The notes: a model not told the origin generated them from the sequence alone. Positions 1-8,367 are shown, counted from the stretch's first letter. The stretch: 40,607 nt of DNA from Woeseiaceae bacterium (GCA_013001045.1 JABDNG010000001.1:1-40607); one strand, 5' to 3'. Program-made: numbers and translations.

Positions 1-62
1 ATTATCTGGCGCTCGCGACGGCTGAGGTCCTGATCGGGGCTCTTGGGCATCTTTTTGTTCAT
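1..62 (-). CDS. BlaI/MecI/CopY-family transcriptional repressor, N-terminal fragment
   Basis: Only the first 20 codons lie in the window; the gene continues beyond base 1 on the minus strand. The readable start is MNKKMPKSPDQDLSRRERQI. The LSRRERQI segment is the opening of the winged-helix DNA-binding domain typical of BlaI-type repressors (family knowledge). The start codon (ATG, 62-60) sits just downstream of two dyad operators with the same GCTAA half-site, which fits autoregulation. Such repressors are usually followed by a BlaR1-type sensor metalloprotease, which would lie outside the window. The identification rests on a short fragment plus the operators. Confidence 0.6.
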   Translation of the reverse strand, partial: MNKKMPKSPDQDLSRRERQI

Positions 63-65
63 AGC

Positions 66-121
66 GCTAATTTTTTAGCACTTTGGGGTCGTTTGTCAAG
101 AGAAATCGCTAAAAAATTAGC
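66..121 (-). promoter_or_regulatory. Promoter with paired dyad operators for the BlaI-like gene
   Basis: Two 14-bp dyads share the half-sites GCTAA/TTAGC around four central A or T bases: GCTAATTTTTTAGC at 66-79 and GCTAAAAAATTAGC at 108-121. Their centres are 42 bp apart, four helical turns, so both face the same side. On the minus strand a perfect TTGACA (-35) lies at 99-94 and a TAAAAA (-10) at 77-72 with a 16-bp spacer. The first operator therefore covers the -10 and the second sits just upstream of the -35. Autorepression by the BlaI-like product is inference. Confidence 0.6.
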
Positions 122-238
122 GCCCCCCGGTGCTGTAGCTGCAAAACCACGCCTAACGCGACGGGTTTTGGTTCACTCGCAACTCAGAATGCGGCCCGCC
201 CCATACGGCAGCCGCAGCATTCAAGTCAGCGCTTGTAA

Positions 239-739
239 TCATCGTGGCGTAAGTGCAGCAGGCTGGCGATAGATCCAGCGGAATTGAAAGCTGACACCGA
301 CCAAGAAAAGCAACAACAGGACCAGGTAACACAACTTCAGAATCGGGTCTTCTATGGACGTCAAAACAGGGTCGCCGACCGGTAAGCGCAGCAGACCGTC
401 AGTTATCGCTGGAATACAATGGAAGAGCAAGGTCGCTGAGTAACTGACCGCCTGAACGTAGCGGGACAAGCTGCCGAACGGCTTCATTGTTGCGGCTATC
501 GTCCCTACCGCCAACGCCGCCAAAGTCAGCACCGCCAGGGCGTGACCGGGGCCGAATTCGCCGCGTTGAAATATGGCCAGTGCGGTGCCCGCAGTGATCA
601 GCGTGGTCAGCAGATAAATCTGACCCGATCGCGTTTGCAGGGATATTTCCTTGAACCGGGCCAAAGTAAAGCCGCCGCTTAAAAGCGCGATGACGCCCAT
701 AACGGTGTGAAACCAACCCAGTGGGATCATTTCGGGCAT
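239..739 (-). CDS. Small integral membrane protein, DUF2306-like
   Basis: A 166-residue hydrophobic protein with about five predicted membrane segments (roughly residues 8-28, 42-60, 64-84, 95-115 and 135-157). I start it at the ATG at 739 (MPEMIPLGWFH) because GGAGAG lies 8 bases upstream; a longer frame back to 832 is open but has a non-membrane, low-quality N-terminus. The pattern of short helices with a histidine early in the first and fourth helices recalls DUF2306-type membrane proteins, but this is resemblance only. It is transcribed toward the BlaI-like gene and divergently from the crotonase gene. No enzymatic motif is visible. Confidence 0.55.
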   Translation of the reverse strand: MPEMIPLGWFHTVMGVIALLSGGFTLARFKEISLQTRSGQIYLLTTLITAGTALAIFQRGEFGPGHALAVLTLAALAVGTIAATMKPFGSLSRYVQAVSYSATLLFHCIPAITDGLLRLPVGDPVLTSIEDPILKLCYLVLLLLFLVGVSFQFRWIYRQPAALTPR

Positions 740-924
740 GCGGGGCTCTCCGGCAGGTCGTTGCAGCGATCCTATCACGACGTCGATAGTTCGATCCGAT
801 CCGAGATACGAACGGGCCATGTAATGCAACAAATTGGCGGGACGCCCGTTGCCTTATTTTCACGGCTGTGAGTAACTAAGCACGTCTCGCTCAAACCTAT
901 AGTCACACAGCGTGTTCACCAACG

Positions 925-1638
925 ATGACAAACGAATCCGTTCAATACAGCTTGCAAGACCAGGTCGCCACCATTCGTATCGACGACGGCAAACGCAATG
1001 CACTGTCGCCGCAAGTTTTGCGTGAGATCAATCAGGCCCTCGATCGGGCTGAATCCGATCGTGCCATAGTGATTCTGACCGGTCGGGAATCCGTATTCTC
1101 GGCGGGCTTCGATCTCAAGGTAATGCAACGCGGGGGCGTCGATGCTCTGCGCATGTTGCGCGCCGGCTATGCCTTGACCGCCCGAGTCATGGCTTATCCC
1201 TATCCGGTTATCGTCGCCTGCAACGGTCACTCACTGGCAATGGGAGTCTTTCTGATGCTGTCGGCCGACTATGTGATCGGCAGCCGCGGCGACTTCAAGA
1301 TTGCGGCCAACGAAGTGGCCATCGGCATGCCCATGCCGCGTGTTGCCGCGGCCGTATTGCGTAACAGGCTCGGTCCGGCCGCCTTCCAGCGCGCCGTCAC
1401 TTTGTCGGAATACTTCGACGTCGAATCGGCACAAAGCGTGGGGTTCTTCGACGAACTAGTCGATCCCGTCGATCTTATGACTCGTGCCGGAAACAGGGCG
1501 AGCGAGTTCAAAAAACTCGATCCAAAAGCACACACGGTTTCCAAACGCAGAATCCGCGCCACACTCATTCGAAAGATACGCTTCAGCATCCCGCTGGATC
1601 TTCTGGATGCCGCTCTAATGGGCTTGCGACGCGTGTAA
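925..1638 (+). CDS. Crotonase-fold enoyl-CoA hydratase/isomerase family protein
   Basis: A 237-residue protein with crotonase features: the oxyanion-hole segments SAGFDL (about residues 60-65) and NGHSLAMG (about 100-107), then EVAIGMPMP (about 128-136). Crotonases act on acyl-CoA thioesters in the cytoplasm. Hydratases of this family use two glutamates. Here the first position, normally in a GGGCELA-like stretch, is MGVFLML with no glutamate, while the second (NEVAIG) is kept. A single acid residue is more typical of enoyl-CoA isomerases or other non-hydratase crotonases. The protein is slightly short for the family (about 255-265 is usual) and ends without the usual C-terminal helix extension. 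The substrate cannot be read from the neighbours. Confidence 0.8.
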   Translation: MTNESVQYSLQDQVATIRIDDGKRNALSPQVLREINQALDRAESDRAIVILTGRESVFSAGFDLKVMQRGGVDALRMLRAGYALTARVMAYPYPVIVACNGHSLAMGVFLMLSADYVIGSRGDFKIAANEVAIGMPMPRVAAAVLRNRLGPAAFQRAVTLSEYFDVESAQSVGFFDELVDPVDLMTRAGNRASEFKKLDPKAHTVSKRRIRATLIRKIRFSIPLDLLDAALMGLRRV

Positions 1639-1642
1639 CAAG

Positions 1643-1694
1643 TTGTATCGCTTGAGGATTACTACCTTATAAAGCCGCCCCTCAATACCTTATA
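1643..1694 (+). promoter_or_regulatory. Candidate promoter with a 9-bp direct repeat
   Basis: Upstream of the 1706 gene the nonamer TACCTTATA occurs twice, at 1663-1671 and 1686-1694, 23 bp apart. A TTGTAT at 1643-1648 and TTATAA at 1667-1672 are separated by 18 bp and could form a sigma-70 promoter, with the second nonamer downstream of its start point. A G-run immediately before the ATG at 1706 may be the ribosome site. This is suggestive only. Confidence 0.3.
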
Positions 1695-1705
1695 GTGGGG
1701 GCGTC

Positions 1706-2338
1706 ATGAATGAACTCGAACATTTCAAATCCGGCAACCTCGCCATCGCGCGCAAGACAGATGGCAACCCGGACGGCAAAGGCCTCAACGGGCTGCTCCT
1801 CGACTGGTACCGCACAGAGCCGCGCGGCGTGGTCGCAAAGCCGCAGCGCCAGATACTCGCCGAGTTCTTCACCTCGATGCTTGTTCTGTCCGCGACGTTC
1901 AAGTTTCGCCCGGCGATCGGCGGAGTAAATTATCTTTACTGGATCGATGGCGAGTGGCGCTTAAGCCTCATCGCGCCTGACGAGTGGTCGGATGAACGAC
2001 GCGCTGGTTTTGTCGGCACCTGCGTCCTGCAACGCGACATGACCTGGACGATTGCCCCGTCCGGCCTGCTGGCTGAACAGAACCCCGTGTCCGACGCGAT
2101 TGGCCGATTCTATGACGCCTTCGCGAAGATGCTGGATACCGACCTTACGCTCGAAGAGATACTGCCGTTTCACGTCGGTCGACTTTCTTACTACCAGCGG
2201 ATGTATGCCAGCGCGCTGAGCCGCTCCCTGCGCGCTGCGGTAATACTGGGTGACCAGGCTGCAACGAGTTGCCGGCAGTTGTCCATGCTGCTTCCCCAAC
2301 AGAAGTATGGTTTGCTGGCTTACAGGGGCCAAGCCTGA
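1706..2338 (+). CDS. Conserved-looking protein of unknown function
   Basis: A 210-residue soluble protein I do not recognise. It has no signal peptide or membrane helix, a tryptophan- and tyrosine-rich middle (YLYWIDGEWRLSLIAPDEW, about residues 76-94) and a helical C-terminal half containing the paired-aromatic LSYYQRMYASAL. The middle recalls proteins that handle a free-standing hydrophobic ligand or form beta sheets, but no family can be assigned. Its TGA overlaps the ATG of the CIA30-like gene (TGATG), so the two are translationally coupled and probably act together. The start is preceded by a G-rich stretch. Confidence 0.6.
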   Translation: MNELEHFKSGNLAIARKTDGNPDGKGLNGLLLDWYRTEPRGVVAKPQRQILAEFFTSMLVLSATFKFRPAIGGVNYLYWIDGEWRLSLIAPDEWSDERRAGFVGTCVLQRDMTWTIAPSGLLAEQNPVSDAIGRFYDAFAKMLDTDLTLEEILPFHVGRLSYYQRMYASALSRSLRAAVILGDQAATSCRQLSMLLPQQKYGLLAYRGQA

Positions 2339-2928
2339 TGCCTTTTTTGCTGATTTTCGGATTACTGCTGATGACTCTTCCAGAGACGCCACTCGATGCT
2401 TCCAGCTCTGATGCCAACGAAGAAATCCTGCTCACTGACTTCAACTCAAGCAGTTCCGACCTCGGCTGGTATGTCGTGAACGATAACGTTATGGGTGGGC
2501 GGAGCGAGGGCGATTTCGAACAACAAGGAGAGCTGAGATTCGTGGGCCGCACCAACACGAAGGGCGGCGGTTTCAGCTCCATCCGTACGAGGCCCATGCA
2601 GCTGGATTTGTCGAATCACGCTGGCATCCGATTAAACGTAAAGGGCGATGGCCGACGCTACACCTGGCGACTGACCACCGACGCGCGATGGCGTGGCCGG
2701 CAGGTCAGCTACTGGGCTGATTTCGAAACCCGCGACGGCACATGGAGTACCGTCGAAATTCCCTTCGCAAGCTTCATTCCCCGGTTCCGGGGAAATCAAC
2801 TGGACGGACCCGCGCTCGACGCCGCACAGATCACGGGCATGGGCCTGATGATCTACGACAATCAGGACGGGCCGTTTGAACTGCACCTGGCGAGCGTACA
2901 CGCCTATTCGGCAGAGGAAGAATCCTGA
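2338..2928 (+). CDS. CIA30-family (NDUFAF1-like) protein with N-terminal hydrophobic leader
   Basis: A 196-residue protein. I start it at the ATG overlapping the previous stop, which gives a hydrophobic leader (MPFLLIFGLLLMTLP) and so probably export or membrane anchoring. The rest matches the CIA30 beta-sandwich pattern: LGWYVVNDNVMGGRSEGDF near residues 42-60, the paired GFSSIRTRP element, WRLTTDARW, and a C-terminal GMGLMIYDNQDGPFEL. In mitochondria CIA30 assists complex I assembly; bacterial members are of unknown role and behave like carbohydrate-binding-type sandwiches. Coupled to the 1706 gene and 30 bases ahead of the DUF1295 gene, so likely one operon. Confidence 0.75.
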   Translation: MPFLLIFGLLLMTLPETPLDASSSDANEEILLTDFNSSSSDLGWYVVNDNVMGGRSEGDFEQQGELRFVGRTNTKGGGFSSIRTRPMQLDLSNHAGIRLNVKGDGRRYTWRLTTDARWRGRQVSYWADFETRDGTWSTVEIPFASFIPRFRGNQLDGPALDAAQITGMGLMIYDNQDGPFELHLASVHAYSAEEES

Positions 2929-2958
2929 CTGCCAGCCATACAACCAGGAGAAGCCGCC

Positions 2959-3843
2959 ATGGCCGAGCGCAGTAACACACAGATCATAATCGGAACCGCA
3001 ATTGCGATCGCGTTAGGCGCACTCATGTCATGGGCTGGCAGCGACGGCGGCGACAGCGTCGGCGCTCTACCGGTATTTGCGCTCTGCGGTGTGCTGGCGT
3101 TCGCCGTCAACTGGCTGGCCTTCATCCCCGCGACGCTGAAACAGACCGAACGCTACTACGACCTGACCGGCGGCATCACCTACATCACCGTTACGGTGGT
3201 CGCCGTGCTTTTGTCGAGCAAACTCGACCTGCGTGCGACGCTGGTGGCCGCCATGGTAATGATCTGGTCGCTGCGGCTGGCAACGTTCCTGTTCCGGCGC
3301 ATCTCGCGCGACGGCAAAGACAGCCGCTTCGACAACATCAAGAACCGGCCGTCGCGCTTCTTCATGGCGTGGACGATACAGGGGCTGTGGGTACTACTGA
3401 CCGCGGCGGCCGCGCTGGCCGTAATCACCGGGGGTGTTCGGGAACCGCTAGGGGCTTTCGGCATCGCCGGCATTATTGTCTGGACGATCGGCATGCTCAT
3501 CGAGATAGTCTCCGACCGGCAGAAATCGGCATTCCGGAACGATCCGGACAACGAGGGGAAATTCATCAACGTCGGCCTGTGGGCCTGGTCGCGCCACCCG
3601 AATTATTTCGGAGAGATCGTACTGTGGACCGGCATGGCCATCGTGGCCGTTCCGGTGCTGCAGGGCTGGCAGTGGGCCACGCTCATCTCGCCCGTGTTTG
3701 TGACGTTTCTGCTGACGAGGGTCAGCGGTGTCCCGATGCTGGAAGAAAAAGCCGACACGCGTTGGGGCGGTCAGGACGATTACGAAGAATACAAGCGCAG
3801 GACGCCGGTGCTTATTCCGAAGCCGCCGGCCATGCAGTCTTAG
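2959..3843 (+). CDS. DUF1295 family membrane protein (steroid 5-alpha-reductase-like fold)
   Basis: A 294-residue polytopic membrane protein with about seven helices. The C-terminal signature GLWAWSRHPNYFGEIVLW (about residues 208-225) followed by EEKADTRWGG..DYEEYKRRTP is diagnostic of DUF1295 proteins, relatives of 3-oxo-5-alpha-steroid 4-dehydrogenase and isoprenylcysteine methyltransferases (family knowledge). The bound cofactor in bacterial members is presumed to be NADPH but the substrate is unknown. A good ribosome site (AGGAG, about 10 bases upstream) precedes the ATG. It is the last gene of the 1706-3843 run and no terminator is obvious after it. Confidence 0.85.
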   Translation: MAERSNTQIIIGTAIAIALGALMSWAGSDGGDSVGALPVFALCGVLAFAVNWLAFIPATLKQTERYYDLTGGITYITVTVVAVLLSSKLDLRATLVAAMVMIWSLRLATFLFRRISRDGKDSRFDNIKNRPSRFFMAWTIQGLWVLLTAAAALAVITGGVREPLGAFGIAGIIVWTIGMLIEIVSDRQKSAFRNDPDNEGKFINVGLWAWSRHPNYFGEIVLWTGMAIVAVPVLQGWQWATLISPVFVTFLLTRVSGVPMLEEKADTRWGGQDDYEEYKRRTPVLIPKPPAMQS

Positions 3844-3944
3844 CGCGCGTCCATCTGGGCCGATCCGAGCGCGGCGATGCCGGGCGACGAACAGCAAAAC
3901 GAGGATTCGTGCACCACTCTTGGCGCAATGATCCTCGTAAACGC

Positions 3945-3960
3945 GATAGAATTTACTATC
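3945..3960 (+). promoter_or_regulatory. GATAG dyad with -10-like core upstream of the lipoprotein gene
   Basis: GATAGAATTTACTATC is a perfect 5-bp inverted repeat (GATAG/CTATC) with a 6-base centre, and it contains TAGAAT, a good -10 hexamer. It ends 43 bases before the ATG at 4004. The same element with one substitution occurs at 29468-29483; over 23 bp (3942-3964 and 29465-29487) the two sites agree at 22 positions. No convincing -35 lies at 17 bp, so either an activator is needed or the dyad is an operator. Confidence 0.4.
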
Positions 3961-4003
3961 CTTCTATAGAGAAGCGCCGACGCCCGTACGGAGTCTTCAA
4001 ACT

Positions 4004-5452
4004 ATGTACAAAACAAACTTCGCGTTTACAACGCTCTTGCTCATGATCGTTGCGTCGCTTGCGGCGTGTGACATCACCGTGGACTCACCACCGCCTCCCG
4101 GGAACAGTATCAGCGACACAGAACGTGACGACGCACCGCGGCTCAGAGACGGATCTCTAATCGCGCACGACGTCGTGGAAGATGGGCCGATTCCCGGGCC
4201 GCGCTCCTGCTTTTGGCTACGCGGGCCGCACAGTGCAGATCCGTATATCAATCTCGCCTACCCTGATTCATCGGTCTTCTATTGGGCCGCGACATTTTCG
4301 ATACCAAAAGGATCGACGCTGAATATCAAAGGCGAGTTTGTACACGCACGTTACCAGTCGTTCATCAGTTATGACGAGCGCGGCAGGCCGATCGAGTCGC
4401 TTGCCGACTACCTCATGCAGCCGGACGATGGCTCAAGCAATCCGTACCGGCCTGGCGTAAATCGAAACGTCGAGAATAGAAATTACAGTGTGCAGATTTT
4501 AGATAAAGCACCGGACGCTGAGCGCGCGATCGGCGAATACAATCAAGACCAGCGGTCCAACGTGCTGCACACGCCCGCGTACGGTGATGGACAACAGACC
4601 ATTCTTTATCGGATCTATTTGCCCGACCAGGGTCGTTGGCCCGACGGTGGCGTAGCATTGCCGGCGCCTGTTCTCACTATGACCGATGGCACATCCCTCG
4701 AAGGCAAGGATGCCTGCAATGCGCTGCAAACACAGCAGCCTCTGCAAATCAGCGCCGATGCGGCCGGCATACCTGCGACGGTTTATAGGAAGCTCCTGAA
4801 TCAGTCAGGCAAGCCCGATACCTGGCCTGCACAGGTTCCTGCCAAGTGGTATATCCAGCTCGACCGCCCGAGCTTGATCGGAATTTACACCGGTGAAATG
4901 TCGAAAAACCCGCGTCGGAGCGAAGGCGGTTTTTATCCAAACCTCGACAACCAGTACGTGCGGACTATCGTCAACAGGAAGCATGGCAAGATCTTTATGT
5001 TACGCGGCAAAATGCCAACGACACCCAAGACGTTCAACCGTAACGACTCGATGGAAGCATCTGAATTGCGCTATTGGTCGTTATGCTCAAACCAGGGGTT
5101 CGCGAACACCCGCGTTAACGCATGCTTGTTCGACGAAGAAGTGCCGCTGGATCGCAATGGCTTTTACACGATCATGGTTAGCCGCGCAGCCGATCGTCCC
5201 AGAAATGCAACTAACGCCTGCGGCATTGCCTGGTTACCGATGGCTGACGATGGCGACGGCCTGTTTGATGAAGACGTGACGGTGGTTCAGATACGAAACA
5301 TGCTGGCATCACCAGACTTCCCCCACGCCATTCAGCGGGTGCAGGATCAGGACCAACTGGAGGCCGTTATGGGCCCATACCTGCCGATGACCATGTACCT
5401 TCAACCCAACCAGGTCGAGACTTTCTTCCCTTGTTATCCGGGATCCTCATAA
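4004..5452 (+). CDS. Predicted lipoprotein of unknown function
   Basis: A 482-residue protein with a classical lipoprotein signal: MYKTNFAFTTLLLMIVASLAAC, lipobox LAAC with the lipidated cysteine at residue 22, followed by an acidic, proline-rich stretch. Aspartate follows the cysteine, which in enterobacterial rules would favour inner-membrane retention, though this rule may not hold here. The mature part has many tryptophans and cysteines (CFWLRGPHSADPYINLAYPD near residues 65-85) and reads like a secreted beta-rich protein. I do not recognise the family. It precedes the TonB receptor in the same direction with a 311-bp gap, so joint regulation is possible but unproven. Confidence 0.65.
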   Translation: MYKTNFAFTTLLLMIVASLAACDITVDSPPPPGNSISDTERDDAPRLRDGSLIAHDVVEDGPIPGPRSCFWLRGPHSADPYINLAYPDSSVFYWAATFSIPKGSTLNIKGEFVHARYQSFISYDERGRPIESLADYLMQPDDGSSNPYRPGVNRNVENRNYSVQILDKAPDAERAIGEYNQDQRSNVLHTPAYGDGQQTILYRIYLPDQGRWPDGGVALPAPVLTMTDGTSLEGKDACNALQTQQPLQISADAAGIPATVYRKLLNQSGKPDTWPAQVPAKWYIQLDRPSLIGIYTGEMSKNPRRSEGGFYPNLDNQYVRTIVNRKHGKIFMLRGKMPTTPKTFNRNDSMEASELRYWSLCSNQGFANTRVNACLFDEEVPLDRNGFYTIMVSRAADRPRNATNACGIAWLPMADDGDGLFDEDVTVVQIRNMLASPDFPHAIQRVQDQDQLEAVMGPYLPMTMYLQPNQVETFFPCYPGSS

Positions 5453-5763
5453 GCACGCCGCGAAACCCGGTTTTGTCTCAAGGCTGACTGTGCGGCCTGG
5501 CGTCAGGCATACGCAATAGCGCTGAGAATCAACTGATTCGACAGGTCCTGCCACCTGAGCGGGCACGGCATTGCCCACAGGCACATGCTGCATGGATTGC
5601 TCCTGCCGCTAAGCGCCGACACGGCGATTTGCACAATCGGGAAAGGAAATCCTGTCCCGAATCAGGTACATTGTGGAAGCAATATTCGTTCATGGCTCGC
5701 GCCCAATAATGCAAGAGACGTTAAGGGCTGCTCAAAAAAATCGCCGTTCGGAGGGGGAAAATC
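5453..5763. other. Intergenic region upstream of the TonB receptor
   Basis: This 311-bp stretch has no convincing coding frame. It contains the 24-bp palindrome listed at 5637-5660 and a strong ribosome site (GGAGGGGG) about 8 bases before the ATG at 5764. Nothing resembling a T-tailed terminator was seen after the lipoprotein gene. Confidence 0.5.
5637..5660. promoter_or_regulatory. 24-bp palindromic operator candidate ahead of the TonB receptor
   Basis: The 24 bp read TCGGGA-A-AGGA-AA-TCCT-G-TCCCGA: outer 6-bp arms and inner 4-bp arms are both perfect and share one centre, so 20 of 24 positions are symmetric. This is the size and form of a dimer-binding operator. It lies 104 bp before the start of the receptor gene. 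The regulator is unknown. Confidence 0.4.
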
Positions 5764-8157
5764 ATGCGCTCTAAATCAATCCACACCTTGAGTCGGTTGC
5801 TGTGTACCGCGTTGGCTGCTGTTTTTTCAAGCGCTGCGTTTGCTCAGGCCGCATTAGAAGAGATCACCGTCACAGCGCAAAAGCGCACTGAATCGCTGCT
5901 TGAAGTTCCGGTAGCCGTATCCGTCGTGTCGGGTGACAATCTGGAACGAGCTCAAATTCGCGATGTCATCGACTTGCAGCAGCTGGCACCATCGCTGGTA
6001 GTGAATGCTTCGACAGGATCGACAAATACCATCTTCTCGATTCGGGGAATCGGAACCGCCGGCAATAATACGGGACTGGAGCAGTCAGTCGGTGTCTTTA
6101 TCGATGGCGTTTATCGTGGCCGCGTGGGTTCTGCGATGAGCGATTACGTTGACATCCAGCAGGTTGAAATTCTGCGTGGCCCACAAAGCACGTTGTTTGG
6201 CAAGAATACTTCCGCGGGCGTTATCAGTGTCACGACGCGTAAACCCGAGTACGAAATGAGTGGCGTGATTGACGCCTCGGTTGGCGATTTCGGCATGGCC
6301 CAGCTCAAGGGTTCCATAACCGGTCCCCTGATCGCCGATAAGCTTGCTTTTCGACTTTCCGGCTCTGCATTCCAACGTGACGGCGTCATTGACGATATCT
6401 TGCAAAGCGGCCTCGATGTTAACAATCGTGATCGCGTAACGGGAAGACTGCAATTGCTTTGGGATGTAGGCGACGCGACAACGATTAGATTCATTGGTGA
6501 CTACTCGGACGTCGATGATTCCTGTTGTATTGCAACGCCCGTTTTTGCAGGGCCAACGGCAGGACTTACCGGCTTACTTGGTGGACCAGGATCCATGCCG
6601 GGTGGGACATCCGGTCAGGTTAACGCGTTCGATCGCCTTGGCGCCTCGACACCGGGGCTTGCCTTCGACAATGGTTTTATCGATGGCGGAGCATCAGCAC
6701 AGCTTGATCACGGTTTTAGCGCAATGGATTTGACGATTATCGCGGCGTCACGATTTTTTGAGACCTGGCCACGAATCGATTCGGATTTTCAACGTATGGA
6801 CCTGTTGAGTGATCGAGTACAGGCGCAGGATCTTGAAGAATCGAGTTTCGAGATCCGACTCGCGTCCTCGGGCGGAACGGCGTTTGACTGGATCATCGGC
6901 GCTTATGTTTTCGATCAGGATATCGATGCGACCGACGACCTGATCCTTGGTGCTCAGGGCCGCGCTTATGGTAATGCTCTCACTCAGGCAGCAACCGGCG
7001 GAGCTCTCGATTTTCCAACGTTGGAGTTCTTGTTCGGCTTGCCGGCGGGATCTATTTTCGCAGACGGTACCGGTACTCGTAACACATTCGACTATAGCGC
7101 CAGCGGCGTTGCCGTATTTACCCAGGGAACCTGGCACATCGATGACCAATTGTCGATTACAGCAGGCTTACGTTATTCAGATGAAGAAAAAGATAACACT
7201 TCAATCAATACGCTGGCGACCGAACCGTTTTCACAAGTACCGTTACCACCGCCATTTGCCGGTTTGGCAGCCTTTCAGGTTTTCCCGGCGACAGACCCAT
7301 ACTCGAATTCGTTTTCCGACGACAATGTGTCGGGCACCTTCAATGTTTCTTACACTTTTAACGATGACACATCGGGTTACTTGCGCTATGCAACGGGATT
7401 CAAGTCTGGCGGCTTAAACTTAAGCCGTAATGCTGGCGCCAGTGTTCCCGGGAATCCAACGCCAAATCCAGCCAACGGCATCTTCCAGTCCGAAACTGTC
7501 GATTCCGTGGAGCTGGGTTTGAAGACCCGACTTGCGGATGGTCGCGGCATTTTGAACGTCGCGATCTTTTCACAAACCCTGGAGGACTTTCAGGCTAACT
7601 CATTCGACGGCCTGGCTTTCACGGTTCGTAACGCTGCCGAAGTTGAGGGCCTCGGGTTGGAGGTCGATTACGTTTGGAGTTTAACCGATAACCTGCAGCT
7701 CTCTGGCGGAGTCGTTTTGCAAGATATCGAATACGCGAGCTTCCCGGGTGCTTCGGCGACCCAGGCGCAGGTTGATGCGGGGATGAACGTTCAGGATCTT
7801 AGCGGTAAGAAGCCCAATTTCGTATCGGACTTCCTCGCGACCGGAACGATCTCATGGACCAAGCCGATCAACAGCAACATGAACTTCATTGCAAGCGCGG
7901 ATTACCGTTATCGCAGCAAGTACTCCACAGGTCAGGATCTCGATCCACAGGCATTGCAGGACGACCTGTTTTGGGTCAACGCGGCCCTTGGCGTTGAACA
8001 AGCCGACGGCAAGTGGGCCGTGCAGGCCTGGGTCAAAAACGCGACTGACGAGGAAGTATTCAATATCGTCTTCGATTCACCGTTCCAGGCGGGGTCATTC
8101 CATGCGTTTATTGAGGACCCGCGCACGGCCGGTGTGAACGCGATATTCCGCTTCTGA
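5764..8157 (+). CDS. TonB-dependent outer-membrane receptor
   Basis: A 797-residue outer-membrane active transporter. Signal peptide at residues 1-28 (cleavage near AFA-QA), then the short segment EEITVTAQKR used as TonB box by this class, then the plug domain with SIRGIGTAGN (about 94-103), GVFIDGVYRGR (about 114-124) and the plug-end signature VEILRGPQSTLFGKNTSAG (about 134-152). The remainder is the 22-strand barrel ending in FRF with a terminal aromatic residue, as expected for BAM recognition. These receptors import ligands too large or scarce for porins, powered by TonB-ExbBD. With a GH3 beta-glucosidase next door, an oligosaccharide or glycoside is a likely ligand (inference), although siderophore-type ligands cannot be excluded. 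Followed by a terminator hairpin. Confidence 0.93.
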   Translation: MRSKSIHTLSRLLCTALAAVFSSAAFAQAALEEITVTAQKRTESLLEVPVAVSVVSGDNLERAQIRDVIDLQQLAPSLVVNASTGSTNTIFSIRGIGTAGNNTGLEQSVGVFIDGVYRGRVGSAMSDYVDIQQVEILRGPQSTLFGKNTSAGVISVTTRKPEYEMSGVIDASVGDFGMAQLKGSITGPLIADKLAFRLSGSAFQRDGVIDDILQSGLDVNNRDRVTGRLQLLWDVGDATTIRFIGDYSDVDDSCCIATPVFAGPTAGLTGLLGGPGSMPGGTSGQVNAFDRLGASTPGLAFDNGFIDGGASAQLDHGFSAMDLTIIAASRFFETWPRIDSDFQRMDLLSDRVQAQDLEESSFEIRLASSGGTAFDWIIGAYVFDQDIDATDDLILGAQGRAYGNALTQAATGGALDFPTLEFLFGLPAGSIFADGTGTRNTFDYSASGVAVFTQGTWHIDDQLSITAGLRYSDEEKDNTSINTLATEPFSQVPLPPPFAGLAAFQVFPATDPYSNSFSDDNVSGTFNVSYTFNDDTSGYLRYATGFKSGGLNLSRNAGASVPGNPTPNPANGIFQSETVDSVELGLKTRLADGRGILNVAIFSQTLEDFQANSFDGLAFTVRNAAEVEGLGLEVDYVWSLTDNLQLSGGVVLQDIEYASFPGASATQAQVDAGMNVQDLSGKKPNFVSDFLATGTISWTKPINSNMNFIASADYRYRSKYSTGQDLDPQALQDDLFWVNAALGVEQADGKWAVQAWVKNATDEEVFNIVFDSPFQAGSFHAFIEDPRTAGVNAIFRF

Positions 8158-8179
8158 CACTCTCGATGTTGTAAAAATT

Positions 8180-8210
8180 GATGCCCCGGTGGTTTAACTG
8201 CCGGGGCATC
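8180..8210 (+). terminator. Stem-loop terminator after the TonB receptor gene
   Basis: A perfect 10-bp GC-rich stem, GATGCCCCGG (8180-8189) with CCGGGGCATC (8201-8210), loop of 11 bases, followed by AGTTTCTC. It lies 23 bases after the receptor stop codon. The T-run is short, so termination may be incomplete. Confidence 0.6.
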
Positions 8211-8222
8211 AGTTTCTCTAAT

Positions 8223-8246
8223 TGCATCATAGTGCACAACGATGCA
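8223..8246. promoter_or_regulatory. Tripartite palindrome ahead of the GH3 gene
   Basis: Outer arms TGCATC (8223-8228) and GATGCA (8241-8246) are perfect inverted repeats and share their exact centre with an inner GTGCAC (8232-8237). Such nested symmetry in the 210-bp gap before the glucosidase gene suggests an operator. A second small dyad, GTGAA-N6-TTCAC, sits at 8310-8325 just ahead of a TATTAT -10-like hexamer at 8334-8339. Confidence 0.35.
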
Positions 8247-8367
8247 CAGCTGACTCACACAAGCCTCACGCATTGGCAGCGGACTCAGCGCGCCCTGTTT
8301 GCCTGCGCGGTGAATTCGGGTTCACTGTTCCGTTATTATGGCGCCTCGGATGCGGGACTGACACGAC

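Noticed and set aside
142-216. Inverted repeats CAAAACC/GGTTTTG and TGCGGC/GCCGCA as a terminator for the gene at 239-739
   Set aside because: Loops are long and no T-run follows on the minus strand; evidence too weak to list as a terminator.
3030-4046. A 338-codon frame overlapping the DUF1295 gene
   Set aside because: Arg- and Gly-rich composition of a shifted frame; the DUF1295 frame has the family signature and a good ribosome site.
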